From contig NZ_VUKE01000020.1 in the NCBI RefSeq assembly GCF_009193175.1, positions 1-64,000 on the forward strand: 64,000 nucleotides of DNA. Reading direction: 5' to 3'. The first letter of the stretch is position 1. Every line of letters begins with the position of its first letter. The position numbers and the translations under genes are program-made. Below, in pieces: positions 21,086-32,437 of this stretch. The notes below the pieces were generated by a model. It did no database searches, was not told where the DNA came from, and saw nothing but the letters and a program-made list of their open reading frames with translations. The stretch comes from Georgenia ruanii (lineage in GTDB: Bacteria; Actinomycetota; Actinomycetes; Actinomycetales; Actinomycetaceae).

Positions 21086-22299
21086 TGACCGCCACCACCA
21101 ACATGTCCACCGACCACACCCGCGCCACCGCGGACGCCGCCCACACCCACGGCGGCGGCACGGTGCCGGAGACGTCCCGCGCCGACCGCCGCTCGTCCTT
21201 CGAGCTGGCCGACTTCCCGGTCCCCACGGGCCGGGAGGAGGACTGGCGCTTCTCCCCGGTGGACCGACTCCAGCGGCTCTTCGCCGGTGACCTCACCGGC
21301 ACGGGCCCGGTGGTGACCGTCGAGTCCGACGACGACGTGCGCGTCGAGCGGGTCGGCCGCGACGACGCCCGCCTCGGCCAGGTCCTCGCGCCCGGCGACC
21401 GGGTCGCGGCCGCCGCGTGGCAGTCCTTCGGCGAGGCCCTCGTGGTCACGGTGCCGAAGAACCACGTCGACGCCCGCCACACGATGATCGCCATCAACGG
21501 CGACGCCGAGACCGCATCCGCCCCCGCCGCCGAGCACGTGCTCGTCGTGGCCGAGGAGCTCAGCGAGTCCCTCGTGGTGCTCGACCACCGCGGCAGCGCC
21601 GAGCTCGCCCAGACCGTCGAGATCGACGTCCGCGACGGCGCCCACCTCACCCTCGTGTCCGTCCAGGACTGGGACGAGGGCGCGGTCCACGTGGCCAACC
21701 ACCGGGCGCGGCTGGGCCGCGACGCGCGCCTCAAGCACATCGTCGTCAGCCTCGGCGGCGACATCGTCCGCCTGACCCCGGACGTGTCCTTCACCGCTCC
21801 CGGCGGCGACGTCGAGCTGCTCGGCCTGTACTTCACCGACGCCGGCCAGCACCAGGAGCACCGCCTCTTCGTCGACCACGCCGTGCCGAGCTGCAAGTCC
21901 CGGGCCACCTACAAGGGCGCCCTGCAGGGCGACGGCGCGCACTCGGTGTGGGTGGGCGACGTGCTCATCCGCCACGAGGCCGAGGGCACCGACACCTACG
22001 AGCTCAACCGCAACCTCGTCCTCACCGAGGGCGCCCGGGCGGACTCCGTGCCGAACCTCGAGATCGAGACCGGCGAGATCGAGGGCGCGGGCCACGCCAG
22101 CGCCACCGGCCGGTTCGACGACGAGCAGCTGTTCTACCTGCGCTCGCGCGGCATCCCCGAGGAGGAGGCCCGCCGCCTGGTGGTGCGCGGCTTCTTCGCC
22201 GAGCTCATCAACCAGATCGGCGTGCCGCTGGTGCAGGAGCGGCTCATGGAGGCCATCGAGCTCGAGCTGTCCAAGACCATGGGGGCCGCGGCTCGATGA
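21085..22299 (+). CDS. sufD: Fe-S cluster assembly subunit SufD
   Basis: 404 residues from the ATG at 21085, which shares a base with the sufB stop. It is the SufB paralogue in the SufBC2D complex: VPTGREEDWRFSPVDRL near residue 43, HRLFVDHAVPSCKSRATYKGAL and the C-terminal DDEQLFYLRSRGIPEEEARRLVV. The His/Cys segment H-x10-C used in cluster assembly is visible around residues 258-270. A second ATG seven codons in (MSTDHTR) is an alternative start. Confidence 0.95.
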   Translation: MTATTNMSTDHTRATADAAHTHGGGTVPETSRADRRSSFELADFPVPTGREEDWRFSPVDRLQRLFAGDLTGTGPVVTVESDDDVRVERVGRDDARLGQVLAPGDRVAAAAWQSFGEALVVTVPKNHVDARHTMIAINGDAETASAPAAEHVLVVAEELSESLVVLDHRGSAELAQTVEIDVRDGAHLTLVSVQDWDEGAVHVANHRARLGRDARLKHIVVSLGGDIVRLTPDVSFTAPGGDVELLGLYFTDAGQHQEHRLFVDHAVPSCKSRATYKGALQGDGAHSVWVGDVLIRHEAEGTDTYELNRNLVLTEGARADSVPNLEIETGEIEGAGHASATGRFDDEQLFYLRSRGIPEEEARRLVVRGFFAELINQIGVPLVQERLMEAIELELSKTMGAAAR

Positions 22300-22643
22300 C
22301 CGCCCAGCACGCCTGCGACACCGCGGACCTCGAGCCGGGCGAGGCCATGCGCCTGGACCTCGAGGCCGCGGACGGTACGCCGCTGCCCGTCGCGCTGGTG
22401 CGCGACGAGGACGGGGAGTTCCACGCCATCTCGGACATCTGCTCGCACGGGCAGGTGAACCTCTCCGACGGCGAGGTCGACGGCTGCACCATCGAGTGCT
22501 GGCTGCACGGGTCGACCTTCGACCTGCGCACCGGCAAGCCGCTGAGCCTCCCCGCCACCCAGCCCGTCCCCGTCTATCCCGTGACCGTGGACGGGGAGCG
22601 CGTCCTGGTGGACGTCGACACCACCGCCGACGTCGCGCGCTGA
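22296..22643 (+). CDS. Rieske-type ferredoxin in suf operon
   Basis: 115 residues, ATG overlapping the sufD stop. Rieske [2Fe-2S] ligands are Cys49-Ser-His51 and Cys68-x2-His71 (CSHG and CWLHG), spaced as in the small ferredoxin components of non-heme iron oxygenases. An extra Cys64 is present. There is no oxygenase gene here, so it most likely acts as an electron donor or intermediate in Fe-S assembly. Such a gene between sufD and sufC is usual in actinobacteria. Confidence 0.92.
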   Translation: MTAQHACDTADLEPGEAMRLDLEAADGTPLPVALVRDEDGEFHAISDICSHGQVNLSDGEVDGCTIECWLHGSTFDLRTGKPLSLPATQPVPVYPVTVDGERVLVDVDTTADVAR

Positions 22644-22676
22644 CGCCCCCCGCCGCCCCAGCCAGAAAGAAGACGA

Positions 22677-25276
<2,600 letters not shown>

Positions 25277-25280
<4 letters not shown>

Positions 25281-25609
25281 GCGAGACCATGAACCCGTCG
25301 CCGACGACCGCGGCCGACGTCGAGGAGGCGATGCGCGACGTCATCGACCCCGAGCTCGGCATCAACGTCGTCGACCTCGGCCTGATCTACGGCATCACCG
25401 TGGACCAGAACAACGAGGCGGTCATCGACATGACCCTGACCTCGGCGGCGTGCCCGCTGACCGACGTCATCGAGGATCAGGCCGGGATCGCGACGGAGGG
25501 CCTCGTCGCCGGCATCCGGATCAACTGGGTCTGGATGCCGCCGTGGGGCCCGGAGAAGATCACTCCCGAGGGCCGCGAGCAGCTGCGGGCACTCGGGTTC
25601 AACGTGTGA
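25277..25609 (+). CDS. sufT: MIP18-family Fe-S maturation factor (SufT)
   Basis: 110 residues, ATG overlapping the sufU stop. MIP18/DUF59 fold with the conserved VIDPELGINVVDLGLIYG segment (residues 22-39) and the TSAACPLTDVIEDQ motif with the reactive cysteine near residue 59. SufT helps mature Fe-S proteins downstream of cluster assembly. Last gene of the suf operon; a very strong inverted repeat follows at 25696. Confidence 0.93.
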
Positions 25610-26049
25610 CCTCGGCCCGCCGCGCCGCTGCGCCGTGACCCGAGCGGGCCGCGGTCAGGATGTGCTGGCCTGACGCGCGGCGCTCGACCGGGTAGCCGAA
25701 ACCTCCGTACGGACAATCCGTACGGAGGTTTCGGTTTGCATGGAGTCCGGGGGCGGGATTCCCACAGACGGGCGCCGGGCGCCCGCCGACAGCCGCGAGC
25801 GGATCATCAAACGCGAGCGGCGTGCGCAACCGCGTTGGCCATCGCCGTGACGGCGTTGGCCCATCGGCCGCCGCGACCGGATGCCAGTGGCCCCACCGCC
25901 CGTCCGGTCGGCGGTGGCGCTCAGGCGACGCTGGCCGAAGAGCACGTGCGGACTATCCGTACGGAAGCTTCAGCGAAGGTCGACATGGTCTCCACTCACG
26001 CCGGGCCGGACGGTTCGCGGCTCCGGTTGGCGCCGGATTCGTGGGGCCC
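25610..26049. other. 440-bp gene-free region after suf operon
   Basis: No convincing coding sequence on either strand. It holds the perfect inverted repeat at 25696-25734, a related half-copy at 25946-25971 and the 3' end of the convergent metallopeptidase. A CGCGTTGGCC / GGCGTTGGCC pair near 25830-25862 is the only other repeated sequence noticed. Confidence 0.7.
25696..25734. terminator. perfect 18-bp inverted repeat, likely bidirectional terminator
   Basis: Arms CCGAAACCTCCGTACGGA (25696-25713) and its exact complement (25717-25734) enclose a CAA loop. It sits between the convergent suf operon and the metallopeptidase gene and is followed by TTTG, fitting a bidirectional terminator. Its core GTACGGACAATCCGTACGGA recurs with changes at 25946 (GTGCGGACTATCCGTACGGA), which suggests a repeated element rather than a one-off hairpin. 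Confidence 0.7.
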
Positions 26050-26919
26050 CTACAGCTGCTGCGCGGCGAACGTGTCGCAGGCGGCCAGCGTGCCCTGCTC
26101 GTACCCGGTGGTGAACCACCGCACCCGCTGCTCCGACGACCCGTGCGTCCACGACTCGGGGTTGACCTGCTGGCCCGCCCCGGCCTGGATCCGGTCGTCG
26201 CCCACGGCCGCCGCGGCGTCGAGCGCGTCGCCGATCTGCTCCGGCGTCGGCGGCTGGAGGAAGGTCTGGCCCGAGTCGGGGTCGACGACGCTGGCGGCGT
26301 GGCCCACCCACAGCCCGGCGTAGCAGTCGGCCTGCAGCTCCAGGCGCACGCCGTCGGACTGCGGGCCGGTCGAGCGCTGGTCGATGGTGGCCATCGTGCC
26401 GAGCTGGTTCTGGATGTGGTGGCCCCACTCGTGGGCCACGATGTACTCCTGCGCCAGCGGCGCGTTTTCCGCGCCGAGCTGGGTCTCGAGCTGGTCGAAG
26501 AAGCCCAGGTCGAGGTACACGCTCTCGTCGGGCGGGCAGTAGAACGGCCCGACGGCGGAGGTCGCGCTGCCGCAGCCGGTCGCCACCTGACCCTCGAAGA
26601 GCTGGAAGGTCGGCTCGCGGTACTGCACCCCGCCCTGCTCGGGCAGCGCCGCCAGCCAGTACTGGTCGAGCGCGTCGGCGGTGTAGACCATGCGGCAGTC
26701 GGTGTAGCGGTTGGCGTCCGCTCCGGTCACGCAGTGCGCGAAGTCCTGGGCGGGCGCGGCGGTCTGCTGGCCACCGGGCAGGAACCTCGAGATGTCTTGG
26801 CCCGTGAACAGGAGGACGAGCAGCGCAACCAGTCCGGCGCCGCCGCCGACGGCGATGCCCTTGCCGCCGCCGCGGCGCACCCGGCTGGTGTCCGCACGGA
26901 CGTCGTCGTTGAAGGTCAT
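26050..26919 (-). CDS. neutral zinc metallopeptidase (YpfJ family), membrane anchored
   Basis: 289 residues. A single N-terminal transmembrane segment at about 21-40 follows a basic cytoplasmic start rich in Arg and Gly; the rest is extracytoplasmic. The zinc-binding HEWGHH motif has His163, Glu164 and His167, followed by the ELQADCYAGLW segment that provides the third ligand in this family. Paired cysteines (Cys63/75, Cys116/128) suggest disulfides. Members are annotated as neutral zinc metallopeptidases of unknown substrate. Convergent with the suf operon. Confidence 0.88.
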   Translation of the reverse strand: MTFNDDVRADTSRVRRGGGKGIAVGGGAGLVALLVLLFTGQDISRFLPGGQQTAAPAQDFAHCVTGADANRYTDCRMVYTADALDQYWLAALPEQGGVQYREPTFQLFEGQVATGCGSATSAVGPFYCPPDESVYLDLGFFDQLETQLGAENAPLAQEYIVAHEWGHHIQNQLGTMATIDQRSTGPQSDGVRLELQADCYAGLWVGHAASVVDPDSGQTFLQPPTPEQIGDALDAAAAVGDDRIQAGAGQQVNPESWTHGSSEQRVRWFTTGYEQGTLAACDTFAAQQL

Positions 26920-27065
26920 AGGCCGACCGTAATGCGGTGGCGGGCGGGCCGCCCTGCCGGGGGAAGGTTGCGGCCGACACGCGGCCGGACGCCATCCTGC
27001 CCCGACGTGGGATCCTGCACACCGCGTTCCGAACGGGAGCGCACCGAGAAGCGGAGGAGCAGCAG

Positions 27066-27944
27066 GTGGCCGACAAGCCCGCCGCCGAGGTCGCCGTCGA
27101 CACCGACCTCGTGCGCCGGTTGCTCGCGGCCCAGCACGCCGACCTCGCCGGGCCGCCGCTCCGCCTGGTCGCCAGCGGCTGGGACAACGTCATCTACCGG
27201 CTCGGCGACGACCTCGCCGTCCGGCTGCCGCGCCGCGCGGCCGCGGCCGACCTCATCGAGCACGAGCAGCGCTGGCTCCCCGAGCTCGCGAGACGCCTGC
27301 CGGTCGCCGTCCCGGTCCCCGTGCGCCGCGGCGTGCCGGGTCTGGGCTACCCGTGGGCGTGGACGGTGACGCGGTGGAGGCCCGGGACGACGGCGGCCGA
27401 GGTGCCGGCGGGGGAGCGGCGCGCGCAGGCCGAGCCGCTGGCCGCCGTCGTCGCCGCGCTCCACCGGCCCGCGCCCCCGGACGCCCCGCACAACCCAGTC
27501 CGCGGGGTGCCGCTGGCCGCCCGCCGCGACGCCGTCATCGGCCGGCTCACCAGCGGGCTCGTCCCGCAGGCGGATCGCGCCGCCGCGCTGTGGACCGAGC
27601 TCAGCGCGACGCCGGCGTGGGCCGGGCCGGCGCTGTGGCTCCACGGCGACCTCCACCCGGCGAATCTCGTCGTGGCCGACGGCGGCCTGGCGGCGGTCCT
27701 CGACTTCGGCGACCTCACCGCGGGCGACCCGGCCACCGACCTCGCCGCCGCCTGGCTGACCTTCGACGCCACCGGGCGGGAGCGGTTCGTCCGGGCGCTG
27801 GGTCACGCCTACGACGCCGCCACCTGGCGCCGCGCCCGCGCCTGGGCCCTCGCGCTCGCCACCGCCCTCCTCGCCCACTCCGACGACGCACCGGTGCTGC
27901 GCGCCGTCGGCGACCACGCGCTGCGGGAGGTGCTGGCCGGCTGA
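27066..27944 (+). CDS. aminoglycoside phosphotransferase-family kinase
   Basis: 292 residues from a GTG with GCGGAGGAGCAG upstream. Protein-kinase-like APH fold: VASGWDNVIYRLGDDLAVRLPRR near the start (nucleotide-binding lysine replaced by Arg in the RLP segment), the catalytic LHGDLHPANL near residues 192-201 and the DFGD metal site near 216. Such proteins phosphorylate aminoglycosides, macrolides or ordinary small molecules; most chromosomal copies have no known resistance role. Stand-alone gene. Confidence 0.85.
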   Translation: MADKPAAEVAVDTDLVRRLLAAQHADLAGPPLRLVASGWDNVIYRLGDDLAVRLPRRAAAADLIEHEQRWLPELARRLPVAVPVPVRRGVPGLGYPWAWTVTRWRPGTTAAEVPAGERRAQAEPLAAVVAALHRPAPPDAPHNPVRGVPLAARRDAVIGRLTSGLVPQADRAAALWTELSATPAWAGPALWLHGDLHPANLVVADGGLAAVLDFGDLTAGDPATDLAAAWLTFDATGRERFVRALGHAYDAATWRRARAWALALATALLAHSDDAPVLRAVGDHALREVLAG

Positions 27945-28087
27945 GCCCCGGGCCGCCCCGAGCCGCCGGCCGCCCCGCGCCGCCGGCCGTCCCGAGCGCG
28001 GCGGGCGCCATGGCGGCCGGGGGCGGTGCGGCGTGCGCCGCCGTCGGACGTGGCGAAAATGGCAAGAACGCGCGAAGCGGACCGCCG

Positions 28088-28093
28088 TACACT
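28088..28093 (+). promoter_or_regulatory. -10 candidate for ABC-F gene
   Basis: TACACT lies 56 bases before the GTG at 28149, downstream of a locally AT-richer GGCGAAAATGGCAAGAACG stretch. A leader of roughly 50 bases would result. No clear -35. Confidence 0.4.
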
Positions 28094-28148
28094 GGAACCG
28101 CGCCCCGCGGCGTACCCCCCTTCCCATGACATGTCTTGAGGTCTGCCT

Positions 28149-29762
28149 GTGATCACCGCCCATGACGTCTCCGTACGCATCGGCGCCCGTGAGCTGCTGC
28201 ACGAGGCGTCGTTCCGTGTCGACGCGGGGATGCGCATCGGGCTCGTGGGCCGCAACGGCGCGGGCAAGACCACGCTGACCAAGCTGCTCTCCGGCCAGGA
28301 GGAGACCGCCTCCGTCATCGAGCACACCGGCCAGATCGTGCGCACGGGGGAGATCGGCTACCTGCCGCAGGACCCGCGCACCGGCGACCTGCACGTCCTG
28401 GCCCGCGACCGGGTCCTCTCCGCCCGCGGCATCGACGCCATCCTGCGCCGCATCCGCAAGGCGGAGCAGACCATGGCCACCGCCACCGGCGACGCCCAGG
28501 TCAAGGCGATGGAGCGCTACGCCCGCCTCGATGCCGAGTTCACCGCCCAGGGCGGCTGGGCCGCGGACGCCGAGGCCGCCCGCATCACCTCCAACCTCGG
28601 CCTGCCCCAGCGCGTGCTCGAGCAGCCGCTGGAGACCCTCTCCGGTGGCCAGCGCCGCCGCGTGGAGCTCGCGCGGATCCTGTTCTCGGGCGTCGACACC
28701 CTCCTGCTGGACGAGCCGACCAACCACCTCGACCACGACTCGATCATCTGGCTGCGCGACTACCTCAAGACCTACAACGGCGGGTTCATCGTCATCAGCC
28801 ACGACGTCGAGCTGCTGCGCGAGACGGTCAACCACGTCTTCTACCTCGACGCCAACCGCGGCGTCCTCGACGTGTACAACATGGGCTGGGACGCCTACGT
28901 CAAGCAGCGCGAGGCGGACGAGCGGCGCCGCCGCCGCGAGCGGGCCAACGCCGAGAAGAAGGCCGGGGCCCTCATGGCGCAGGCCGACAAGATGCGCGCC
29001 AAGGCGACCAAGACCGTCGCCGCCCAGAACATGGCCCGGCGCGCCGAGCGGCTCATGGCCGGCCTGGAGGACACCCGCCGCGCGGACAAGGTCGCGCACC
29101 TGCGCTTCCCCGACCCCGCCCCGTGCGGCAAGACCCCGCTGACGGCCGAGGGGCTGAGCAAGTCCTACGGCTCCCTCGAGGTCTTCACCGACGTCAACCT
29201 GGCCATCGACCGCGGGTCCAAGGTGGTCATCCTCGGCATGAACGGCGCCGGCAAGACCACGCTCCTGCGGATCCTCGGCGGCGTGGAAAACCCCGACACC
29301 GGCGACGTCATCCCCGGGCACGGCCTCAAGGTCGGCTACTACGCCCAGGAGCACGAGACCCTCGACGTCGAGCGCACCGTGGTCGAGAACCTCCGCTCGG
29401 CCGCCCCGGACCTGGACGAGACCGGCGTGCGCAGCGTGCTCGGCTCCTTCCTCTTTTCCGGGGAGGACGCCGACAAGCCCGCCAAGGTGCTCTCCGGCGG
29501 GGAGAAGACCCGGCTCGCGCTCGCGGTCCTCGTGGTCTCCTCCGCCAACGTGCTGCTGCTCGACGAGCCGACGAACAACCTCGACCCGGCCAGCCGCGAG
29601 GAGATCCTCGCCGCGCTGCGCAGCTTCACCGGCGCCGTCGTGCTCGTCACCCACGACGAGGGCGCCGTCGAGGCCCTGCAGCCCGAGCGGGTGCTGCTGC
29701 TGCCCGACGCCGACGAGGACCTCTGGAACGACAGCTACCTCGACCTGGTCACGCTGGCCTGA
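28149..29762 (+). CDS. ABC-F family ATPase (ribosome-associated type)
   Basis: 537 residues with two ABC domains and no membrane segment. NBD1: Walker A GRNGAGKTTL near residue 38, signature LSGGQRRRVELARI, Walker B LLLDEPTNHLD. NBD2: Walker A GMNGAGKTTL near 363, signature LSGGEKTRLALAV, Walker B LLLDEPTNNLD. Between them is a basic coiled-coil linker (ERRRRRERANAEKKAG, residues ~257-310). This is the ABC-F design, whose members bind the ribosomal E site to regulate translation or protect against antibiotics. Linker length does not let me assign resistance. GTG start is weakly supported; no strong RBS. Confidence 0.88.
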   Translation: MITAHDVSVRIGARELLHEASFRVDAGMRIGLVGRNGAGKTTLTKLLSGQEETASVIEHTGQIVRTGEIGYLPQDPRTGDLHVLARDRVLSARGIDAILRRIRKAEQTMATATGDAQVKAMERYARLDAEFTAQGGWAADAEAARITSNLGLPQRVLEQPLETLSGGQRRRVELARILFSGVDTLLLDEPTNHLDHDSIIWLRDYLKTYNGGFIVISHDVELLRETVNHVFYLDANRGVLDVYNMGWDAYVKQREADERRRRRERANAEKKAGALMAQADKMRAKATKTVAAQNMARRAERLMAGLEDTRRADKVAHLRFPDPAPCGKTPLTAEGLSKSYGSLEVFTDVNLAIDRGSKVVILGMNGAGKTTLLRILGGVENPDTGDVIPGHGLKVGYYAQEHETLDVERTVVENLRSAAPDLDETGVRSVLGSFLFSGEDADKPAKVLSGGEKTRLALAVLVVSSANVLLLDEPTNNLDPASREEILAALRSFTGAVVLVTHDEGAVEALQPERVLLLPDADEDLWNDSYLDLVTLA

Positions 29763-29799
29763 TCCGCGCCCTGTCCGCGGGCACGCTGGTCCCAGCGAC

Positions 29800-29862
29800 C
29801 ACCATGGCCGTCTGGCCGTAGCCACCATGGCAGGTTGGCTGCAGCCAGGATGGCAGGTTGGC
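29800..29862. repeat. short direct repeats downstream of ABC-F gene
   Basis: CCATGGCAGGTTGGCTG-like units repeat (around 29824 and 29847), preceded by a related CCACCATGGCCGTCTGGC (about 29801). Non-coding, in the 108-bp gap between convergent genes. No obvious stem with a T-tract. Confidence 0.6.
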
Positions 29863-29870
29863 TGACGGGA

Positions 29871-30863
29871 TCAGTCCTGCGCGCCCGGTGCCCGCCCGGC
29901 GTCGTCCGCCGGCGGCAGCGCGGCCGGTTCGGGCATGACGAGGAGCTCGGGCCGTCCGGACCCGCCCTCGCGTCGCGGCGCCGCCGGCAGGCCCCGCGCG
30001 GCCCGGCGCAGCTGCTCGGAGACCTCCAGGTCCTCCTCGAGGTCGTCGCGGGTGACCCGGCGCACCGGCCCCATGCCGGCGCGCTCGGCGGCCTCCCGCC
30101 GGGCGAGGATGACGATCGCGCCCAGCGCGGCCGCCGCGAACAGCCCCCACTGGATGGTGTAGGAGAGGTTCAGGCCCCAGTTCAGGCTCGGCCGGGAGTA
30201 CGTGCCGAGCGCGACGGCGGCCGGCGGCCGCTCCGCGGCACCCAGGACGTAGCCGTCCATGACGGGCAGCCCGGCCGCCGCCGACACGTCGGTCACCTGG
30301 GCGGCCGCGGCGAGGACCTGCGGCGGGGTGAGGGTGTAGATCTGCCCGTGGGGCCGCTTGCGGTCCACGGGCGCCTCGGGCGCGCGGAGCCGCCCCGTCA
30401 CGGTCACCTGGCCGCTCGGCGGCTGGGGCAGGGCGCTGCCCGGCTCCTCCACCTCGTCGGCGGGCAGCCAGCCGCGGTCCACGACGACGACGACCTCCCG
30501 CCCGTCACCGAGCCGGGCGACGAACGGGGCCACCAGGTGCCCGGCCGCCTGGCCCTCCGCGGGACGGTTGCGCAGCACCACCGTCCCGCCGTCGACGTAG
30601 CGCCCGGTCATGGTCACCGGCCGCCACTCGTGCCCGGGCGGCACGCCGGTCCCGGTGAGCACGTCCTCGAGGGGGACGGGCGCGGCGTCGTAGACGGCAC
30701 CGATCTGGCGGGAGTCGGCGTGGCGGGACTCGTACCGGTGCCACTGCCAGCGGCCGAGGAACACGCAGGCGACCGCGACGGCGACCATCAGGGCGATGAG
30801 GCCGATCCAGCGGGGGGTCCTGAGGAAGGCGTAGCGCCGGGCCGGGGGCGTCGGCGCGCTCAC
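29871..30863 (-). CDS. SURF1-family cytochrome oxidase assembly protein
   Basis: 330 residues from a GTG at 30863. SURF1 plan: an N-terminal helix (WIGLIALMVAVAVACVFLGRWQWHR) ending in the GRWQ motif, a periplasm-side domain with RPVTMTGRYV, VLRNRP, VVVDRGWLP and a second helix near residue 245 preceded by NWGLNLSYTIQWGLFA. It assists heme insertion into cytochrome c oxidase, consistent with ctaA elsewhere in the window. The C-terminal ~70 residues are a charged, Pro-rich cytoplasmic tail. Overlaps the next upstream gene by 4 bases. Confidence 0.9.
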   Translation of the reverse strand: MSAPTPPARRYAFLRTPRWIGLIALMVAVAVACVFLGRWQWHRYESRHADSRQIGAVYDAAPVPLEDVLTGTGVPPGHEWRPVTMTGRYVDGGTVVLRNRPAEGQAAGHLVAPFVARLGDGREVVVVVDRGWLPADEVEEPGSALPQPPSGQVTVTGRLRAPEAPVDRKRPHGQIYTLTPPQVLAAAAQVTDVSAAAGLPVMDGYVLGAAERPPAAVALGTYSRPSLNWGLNLSYTIQWGLFAAAALGAIVILARREAAERAGMGPVRRVTRDDLEEDLEVSEQLRRAARGLPAAPRREGGSGRPELLVMPEPAALPPADDAGRAPGAQD

Positions 30864-31105
30864 CCGTGCGACTCGGCGAGCTCGTCGACGCCGACGACGT
30901 CGCGGAGGAAGGAGCGCGCGGCGAGGAACTGCGAGAGGTGCTCGCGGTGCGCGTCGCAGGCCAGCCACACCTTGCGCCGTCCGGCCGTGTGCAGGCGCGG
31001 GTTGTTCCACAGCAGCGCGTGCACGGCCGGCTCCCGGCACCCCTTGGCGCTGCAGACCAGCTGCCCGACGTCCTCGACATAGGGCAGCGCGGCGTCGGGG
31101 CTCAT
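30860..31105 (-). CDS. small cysteine-containing conserved protein (81 aa)
   Basis: 81 residues from ATG 31105, overlapping the genes on both sides by 4 bases. Contains VCSAKGCREPAVHALLWNNP, LACDAHREHLSQFL: a CxxxxC pair and a later CDxH, which could form a small zinc-binding site. Homologues sit next to SURF1 and the DUF3099 gene in many actinobacteria. Function unknown; the neighbourhood suggests a link to respiratory-complex or envelope assembly. Confidence 0.8.
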   Translation of the reverse strand: MSPDAALPYVEDVGQLVCSAKGCREPAVHALLWNNPRLHTAGRRKVWLACDAHREHLSQFLAARSFLRDVVGVDELAESHG

Positions 31106-31437
31106 GCGAGGTACTCCGTCTTGGGGTCGTAGGGCAGGCGGGGCAGCTGCTTCGGCTCGTCGCCGCCGGGCTGGGGCAGCAGCGCCTCGGGCTCCTTCGG
31201 GCGTTCGCGCCCGGCGTTGGCGAAGAGGACGGCGAGCATGGGCAGGAAGATCGCGCCCGCCCCGCACACCCACTTCCACCACCCTGGCACGACGAGCAGC
31301 AAGATCATGCAGGAGGTGCGGATGCCCATCGACGTGAGGTAGCGCACCGTCCGCGCGTGCACGTCCTCGGCCAGGGCACGCGGGGCGGAGGTGATCGCGT
31401 AGACCGGCTCGGCCTTGTGGCCCTTTCGTCCCCTCAC
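31102..31437 (-). CDS. DUF3099-type small membrane protein
   Basis: 111 residues, GTG start. It begins MRGRKGHKAEPVYAITSA, the conserved cytoplasmic start of DUF3099 proteins, followed by two transmembrane helices at about 33-50 and 55-75, and a charged C-terminal tail ending DPKTEYLA. Role unknown. First gene of a three-gene leftward unit with the 81-aa protein and SURF1. Confidence 0.85.
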   Translation of the reverse strand: MRGRKGHKAEPVYAITSAPRALAEDVHARTVRYLTSMGIRTSCMILLLVVPGWWKWVCGAGAIFLPMLAVLFANAGRERPKEPEALLPQPGGDEPKQLPRLPYDPKTEYLA

Positions 31438-31653
31438 CCCACCAGGCTACGCCGCGGCCGGGCCGAGGGCGGAGCCCGGTCCGCGTCACCTGTCACCGGC
31501 CGGCGGGGTGGCCCTGGGCGGCCGGCGACCATCGCCCGAGGCGGCGTCACCACCCGTCCGGGGCGGTCCGTGCGCGGGGACGGCTTCGCCCGGGCGGTGC
31601 GCCGTCGGCTACGGTTTCCCCGCAGCGACAGCCAGACGAACGGGAGACGACGG

Positions 31654-32370
31654 GTGAGCGAGCAGGGCGGGCGCAGTGTGCTGGTGACCGGGGCGAACCG
31701 GGGCATCGGCCGCGCCATCGCGGAGCGGTTCGTGGCCGCCGGGGACAAGGTGGCCACCATCTACCGCTCCGGGGAGCTGCCCGCGGGCGTGCTCGGCGTC
31801 GTCGGCGACGTGCGCGACACCGCCTCGATCGACGCCGCCTTCACCGAGATCGAGGCTCAGCACGGCCCGGTCGAGGTGGTCGTCGCCAACGCCGGGGTCA
31901 CCCGCGACCAGCTCCTCATGCGCATGAGCGACGAGGACTTCGACACCGTGCTCGACACCAACCTCGCCGGCGCCTTCCGCGTCGCCCGCCGCGCCAGCAA
32001 GGGGATGATCCGCCTGCGCCGCGGCCGGGTCGTGCTCATCTCCTCCGTCGTCGCCACGTACGGCGGGCCCGGCCAGGTCAACTACTCCGCGTCCAAGGCG
32101 GGGCTGATCGGCATGGCCCGCTCGATCACCCGCGAGCTGAGCGGGCGCGGCATCACCGCCAACGTCGTCGCCCCCGGCTTCATCGACACCGCGATGACGC
32201 AGGCGCTGCCCGAGAAGCAGCAGCAGGCCTATCTCGCCGCCATCCCGGCCGGGCGCTTCGGCGCGGTCGACGACGTCGCCGCCGCCGTGCACTTCCTCGC
32301 CAGCGACGCCGCCGCCTACATCTCCGGCGCCGTCATCCCCGTGGACGGCGGCCTGGGCATGGGCCACTGA
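31654..32370 (+). CDS. fabG: 3-oxoacyl-ACP reductase FabG/MabA
   Basis: 238 residues, GTG start after GGGAGACGACGG. Short-chain dehydrogenase with TGANRGIGRA NADPH-binding loop near residue 12, NAG motif (VVANAGVTRDQLLMRM), catalytic Ser near residue 131 and Tyr144-Lys148 (YSASK). It reduces 3-oxoacyl-ACP in fatty acid elongation. The enoyl reductase follows 68 bases later, the same pair as mabA-inhA in mycobacteria. A TACGGT hexamer about 40 bases upstream is a possible -10. Confidence 0.93.
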   Translation: MSEQGGRSVLVTGANRGIGRAIAERFVAAGDKVATIYRSGELPAGVLGVVGDVRDTASIDAAFTEIEAQHGPVEVVVANAGVTRDQLLMRMSDEDFDTVLDTNLAGAFRVARRASKGMIRLRRGRVVLISSVVATYGGPGQVNYSASKAGLIGMARSITRELSGRGITANVVAPGFIDTAMTQALPEKQQQAYLAAIPAGRFGAVDDVAAAVHFLASDAAAYISGAVIPVDGGLGMGH

Positions 32371-32437
32371 CCCACCCGCACCTCACCGACAACCACCCGC
32401 GGCACCCCGGCGTGCCGAGTAGAAGGAGACAACGCAC

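Noticed and set aside
27066-27944. Acquired aminoglycoside resistance gene
   Set aside because: Host-like GC and codon use, no mobile context; the APH fold is common in chromosomal kinases of other function.
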